64,000 bases of DNA, from assembly GCA_964555285.1 (NCBI GenBank), contig CAZKRM010000010.1, forward strand, positions 1 to 64,000, written 5' to 3'. Below, in pieces: positions 63,637 through 64,000 of the stretch. The translations under genes were made by a program, and so were the position numbers. Position 1 is the first letter of the stretch. The number at the start of each line of letters is the position of its first letter. The notes beneath the pieces were generated by a model. The model worked only from the letters and a program-made list of their open reading frames with translations, was not told where the DNA came from and made no database searches. Origin of the DNA: JBBIQV01 sp964555285. Lineage in GTDB: Bacteria > Nitrospirota > Nitrospiria > Nitrospirales > Nitrospiraceae.

Positions 63637-64000
63637 TTACTGGTGCCGTTGCGCGAGCGCCAGCTCGCGCAACGGGCCCAGGCACTGTCCGCACCGGTGG
63701 CGGCGTGGTTCGATCGAGCGCCGGTGCCGCCGGTACACCCGTCCGCACTGTTGACACCGCCAGGCATAGCGAGACAAGGCCTGCACGTCCCTTCCGAGCG
63801 CGTGATAGGTCGTCACGCCGACCAGGCCCGAACGGTTCATCTCCGTCATCTTGCGCAGGAAGTCGAGCCCGTGATCGGGGCGTCGCTTCAACACATCGAA
63901 TTGCCATTGGTGAATCATCTCGTGGGCGAGCGTGCTCACGATTTCCTGTTCGGCGAAGGGTGTCCGTTCCGAGAGCGAGTGCAGCAGGGGCCACGAGAGT
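63637..64000 (-). CDS. SprT-like zinc metalloprotease-type protein, 5' end off the window
   Basis: The frame is open from the right edge to a stop at 63637, 120 residues visible. The zinc-binding site AHEMIHQWQFD (HExxH), preceded by FAEQEIVSTL, identifies a SprT-like domain. A C-terminal zinc ribbon (CQQCGRVYRRHRRSIEPRRH, then CGQC) matches SprT proteins. An internal GTG (start of MSTLAHEMIH) would cut the domain, so the true start lies beyond 64000. It converges on the MHYT gene with a six-base gap. Confidence 0.85.
   Translation of the reverse strand, partial: LSWPLLHSLSERTPFAEQEIVSTLAHEMIHQWQFDVLKRRPDHGLDFLRKMTEMNRSGLVGVTTYHALGRDVQALSRYAWRCQQCGRVYRRHRRSIEPRRHRCGQCLGPLRELALAQRHQ

Overview
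The window is a 64 kb piece of a GC-rich bacterial chromosome. The most likely source is a Nitrospira-like member of the Nitrospirota. That placement is inferred from gene content: a monomeric NADP isocitrate dehydrogenase next to a DabA/DabB-type inorganic-carbon operon, a double-domain ThyX, a TusDCB-like trio beside dnaA, many PAS/GAF sensors and several toxin-antitoxin modules. No rRNA or marker tree was available to confirm it.

Layout. 1-3.5 kb: a partial PAS/GAF sensor (minus), a frameshifted Cache-sensor remnant, and a complete RHH-antitoxin/PIN-toxin pair with a clear promoter. 3.6-11.1 kb: ettA, a racemase-fold protein without the expected cysteines, a SYLF protein, and a minus-strand run of DUF2294, beta-carbonic anhydrase, SelO and two alpha/beta hydrolases. 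11.5-18.4 kb: the most interesting block, a translationally coupled operon of NuoL-like DabB, a second degenerate NuoM-like membrane protein, a 1100-residue DabA with all four zinc ligands, and a PII-like protein. A structured leader with a terminator lies in front, and a divergent carbonic anhydrase lies close by. 18.5-25.8 kb: isocitrate dehydrogenase, folC, Sua5-type tsaC, two paralogous single-domain receivers enclosing a second DUF2294 protein and a LarB homolog, and a small conserved protein. 25.9-29.9 kb: TPR protein and double ThyX (minus), hisS (plus). 29.9-38.9 kb: TusDCB-like genes, a probable oriC with DnaA boxes, then dnaA-dnaN-gyrB-gyrA. 38.9-47.1 kb: DciA-like protein, smpB, PilZ protein, two decayed TPM-domain genes, an OmpA-like lipoprotein, murJ, ogt, a truncated dtd and a hypothetical gene. 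47.1-50.6 kb: isoaspartyl peptidase, REP-like palindromes, a HEPN fragment, vapBC and mtgA. 50.7-57.3 kb: engB, two PpiC-type chaperones, mfd and rfaE2. 57.3-64 kb: a large hybrid histidine kinase coupled to an MHYT-PAS-ATPase sensor, then a partial SprT-like protein.

How parts may work together. DabAB-type uptake, carbonic anhydrase and a PII-like regulator next to an isocitrate dehydrogenase (a carboxylating step in the reductive TCA cycle) form a coherent carbon-acquisition neighbourhood; this is inference from context. The dnaA-dnaN-gyrBA block with DnaA boxes marks the likely replication origin.

A second theme is local decay and repeats. At least five genes survive only as fragments. 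At least six loci carry inverted repeats whose arms are built from short tandem units, and some of these have invaded coding sequence. No rRNA, tRNA, tmRNA, CRISPR array, transposase or prophage gene was recognised.
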